From CBFFRJ01 sp965644225 (GTDB taxonomy: Bacteria > Pseudomonadota > Gammaproteobacteria > Enterobacterales > Enterobacteriaceae): a stretch of 16,614 nt of DNA. Numbering within the stretch: position 1 is the first letter of the stretch; the number at the start of each line of letters is the position of its first letter. A model generated the notes under the pieces. That model was given only the letters and a program-made list of their open reading frames with translations, was not told the origin of the DNA and ran no database searches. The stretch covers positions 1 through 16,614 of the forward strand of contig NZ_CBFFRJ010000113.1 of assembly GCF_965644225.1 (NCBI RefSeq), in the 5' to 3' direction. Made by a program: the position numbers and the translations under genes. Shown here piece after piece: positions 15,333 through 16,614 of the stretch.

Positions 15333-15348
15333 ATAAGATTACACCTGC

Positions 15349-16416
15349 TTATTGTCCGTTTTTTTCTTTCATCGCCCGGTCTTCAGCAAGTAAATTCCAT
15401 GACGAGATAAACAACCCGGCGATCAACGGCCCGATGACAAAACCATTAATACCGAAAAGCTGTAAACCACCCAGGGTGGTAAATAAAATTAAATAATCCG
15501 GCATACGGGTATCTTTGCCGACCAGCAATGGCCGCAAAATATTATCCGCAAGACCCACCACAATGACAAAATAGAGCGTCAACACCACCGCGGTGACCGT
15601 TTCACCGGTTGTCGACAAATAGACCACCGCAGGAACCCAGATAATTGCCGTACCGACCGCCGGGATCAGCGACATAAACGCCATCAGCGTGGCCCATAAC
15701 AGGCTACCGTTGAACCCGGCAAACCAGAACGCCGCGCCGCCAAGCGCGCCCTGGACAATCGCCACCACCAGCGTGCCCTTTACCGTTGCCCGGGACACGC
15801 CGGCAAATTTATGAAACAGACGACGTTTAATTTTATCCGTCAGGGGGATCGCAATAAATATCCTGCGCACCAGCCGTGAACCGTCCTTCAGTAAAAAGAA
15901 CAACAGATACACCATCATGCAAAAACCGATGGTCAGACCGAGCGTATTTTTACCGATAATTACCGCACTGCCTGCCAGATAACGTCCGGCGGCTAATGCG
16001 ACTCCGGATATTTTCTCCCGGATGGTGCTCACCGAATTAAAATCGTTATCCTGCAGGTAGCTTCTTGCCCAGTCCGGAAGTGCGTTGATGCCATTGTTTA
16101 AGAGTTGCGGTAAATCGGAGGCGTTACTTTGCAGGCGCTGATAGAGGGCATTTAATTCGACGATTAATGAAGAGATCACCACCATCAATGGAAGAAACAC
16201 AATAATACAAATAAGCAATACGGTCAGTAACGACGCAATCCCATCGCGACCACGTAAAAGTGCAGTGAGTTTAATGTTCAGCGGATAAAAAATAAGTGCC
16301 AGGATCACCGCCCAAATGATCGCCGAATAATAAGGCAGGATCAGGCTAAAAAAGGCTACGCTGACCAGCAGCAGTAGCAAAATAAAAAACAGATAATTCA
16401 CTTTTAACGTCGTCAT
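15349..16416 (-). CDS. AI-2E family permease
   Basis: Polytopic inner-membrane protein of the AI-2E/TqsA/PerM family (Pfam AI-2E transporter). The 355-residue product has about seven or eight hydrophobic segments: two to three at the N-terminus, a soluble central region, and the conserved C-terminal block with IPAVGTAIIW, DNILRPLLVG and GINGFVIGPLIAGLF. These match the family's patterns (P.iG, N.i.P, G..GpllA). Its sequence differs clearly from E. coli TqsA, YdiK and YhhT. I start at 16416 (MTTLKVNYLFF, with GGACGGCGAG upstream); a longer frame to 16512 would begin inside a repeat. The substrate is unknown; homologues export AI-2 or act as Na+(Li+)/H+ antiporters. Confidence 0.85.
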   Translation of the reverse strand: MTTLKVNYLFFILLLLLVSVAFFSLILPYYSAIIWAVILALIFYPLNIKLTALLRGRDGIASLLTVLLICIIVFLPLMVVISSLIVELNALYQRLQSNASDLPQLLNNGINALPDWARSYLQDNDFNSVSTIREKISGVALAAGRYLAGSAVIIGKNTLGLTIGFCMMVYLLFFLLKDGSRLVRRIFIAIPLTDKIKRRLFHKFAGVSRATVKGTLVVAIVQGALGGAAFWFAGFNGSLLWATLMAFMSLIPAVGTAIIWVPAVVYLSTTGETVTAVVLTLYFVIVVGLADNILRPLLVGKDTRMPDYLILFTTLGGLQLFGINGFVIGPLIAGLFISSWNLLAEDRAMKEKNGQ

Positions 16417-16485
16417 ACTCGCCGTCCATTGGTTAATCTGTTGACAAGTGTAGTGTTTATCCAATTGATTGTAAAAAGTATGCTT

Positions 16486-16562
16486 CCCCCTCACCCCAAC
16501 CCTCTCCCTCAAGGGAGAGGGAGCCGTCCGAGCTCGCTTTTCTCCCTCTCCCCGTGGGAGAG
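16486..16562. repeat. Dispersed CCCTCTCCC/GGGAGAGGG hairpin element
   Basis: CCCTCACCCC-type lead sequence followed by CCCTCTCCCT-CA-AGGGAGAGGG (16500-16521), then CTCTCCC-CGT-GGGAGAG (16546-16562). This is the look of the REP-like elements scattered between enterobacterial genes. It lies upstream of the AI-2E gene. Confidence 0.7.
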
Positions 16563-16595
16563 ATACCGTCTTGCGGTTCAGGCCGCAAGCGGTAT
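16563..16595. terminator. Hairpin at the right edge
   Basis: ATACCG.CTTGCGG-TTCAGG-CCGCAAG.CGGTAT forms a 13-bp stem with one bulge, followed by TTCAG. It may be a terminator for a gene beyond the window or part of the repeat next to it. No gene is visible in 16596-16614. Confidence 0.4.
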
Positions 16596-16614
16596 TTCAG
16601 CGTCGAACATGCGG

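Noticed and set aside
15349..16416. Identification of the AI-2E permease as TqsA
   Set aside because: TqsA neighbours mdtJ in E. coli, but this protein's sequence and strand differ; only family membership is supported.
16417..16512. N-terminal extension of the AI-2E permease by 32 codons
   Set aside because: The extension (MRERVGVRG...) is translated from the hairpin repeat, and the family-like hydrophobic N-terminus starts at 16416.

Overview
The window is chromosomal DNA from a member of the Enterobacteriaceae. From left to right it carries ynfE, ynfG, ynfH, dmsD, ynfK (bioD2), mlc, ynfL, ynfM, asr, ydgU and ydgD, followed by remnants of mdtI and mdtJ. This is the gene order of the Escherichia coli ynfE-to-mdtJ region as I remember it. 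Differences from E. coli K-12 point to a relative such as Enterobacter, Lelliottia, Leclercia, Kosakonia or Klebsiella; I cannot name the genus. There is no ynfF and no clcB. An M32 carboxypeptidase sits between ynfM and asr. A CHASE4-GGDEF-EAL gene follows ydgD. An AI-2E-family permease that is not TqsA lies upstream of the mdtJ remnant.

Positions 1-4750 hold an anaerobic respiration cluster on the + strand: a Tat-exported molybdenum catalytic subunit (ynfE), an iron-sulfur subunit (ynfG), a membrane anchor (ynfH) and the Tat chaperone (dmsD), closed by a strong terminator. The ynfE frame is broken by one missing base in a G tract, so the complex would lack its catalytic subunit unless this is a sequencing error. 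Positions 4793-7861 on the - strand hold bioD2, the glucose-responsive repressor mlc (with a candidate Mlc operator and CRP site upstream) and the LysR regulator ynfL. The MFS exporter gene ynfM diverges from ynfL.

Positions 9221-9503 form an intergenic stretch with a candidate 30-codon hydrophobic peptide on the - strand. It is covered in antisense by a + strand transcript region that ends in an intrinsic terminator. The M32 carboxypeptidase follows, then asr with an RstA-like box, an expanded Lys/His/Ala repeat and its own terminator, then the 27-residue membrane peptide gene ydgU, then the secreted trypsin-like protease gene ydgD. ydgD converges with the c-di-GMP gene with only 2 bases between the stop codons.

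Positions 14890-15350 hold a decayed mdtJI multidrug/spermidine exporter operon: mdtI has an internal deletion and frameshifts, mdtJ is reduced to its 3' end, and the operon terminator is still intact. The AI-2E permease gene follows on the - strand. The right edge carries hairpin-forming dispersed repeats of the kind common between enterobacterial genes. I saw no rRNA, tRNA, CRISPR array, transposase or prophage gene.
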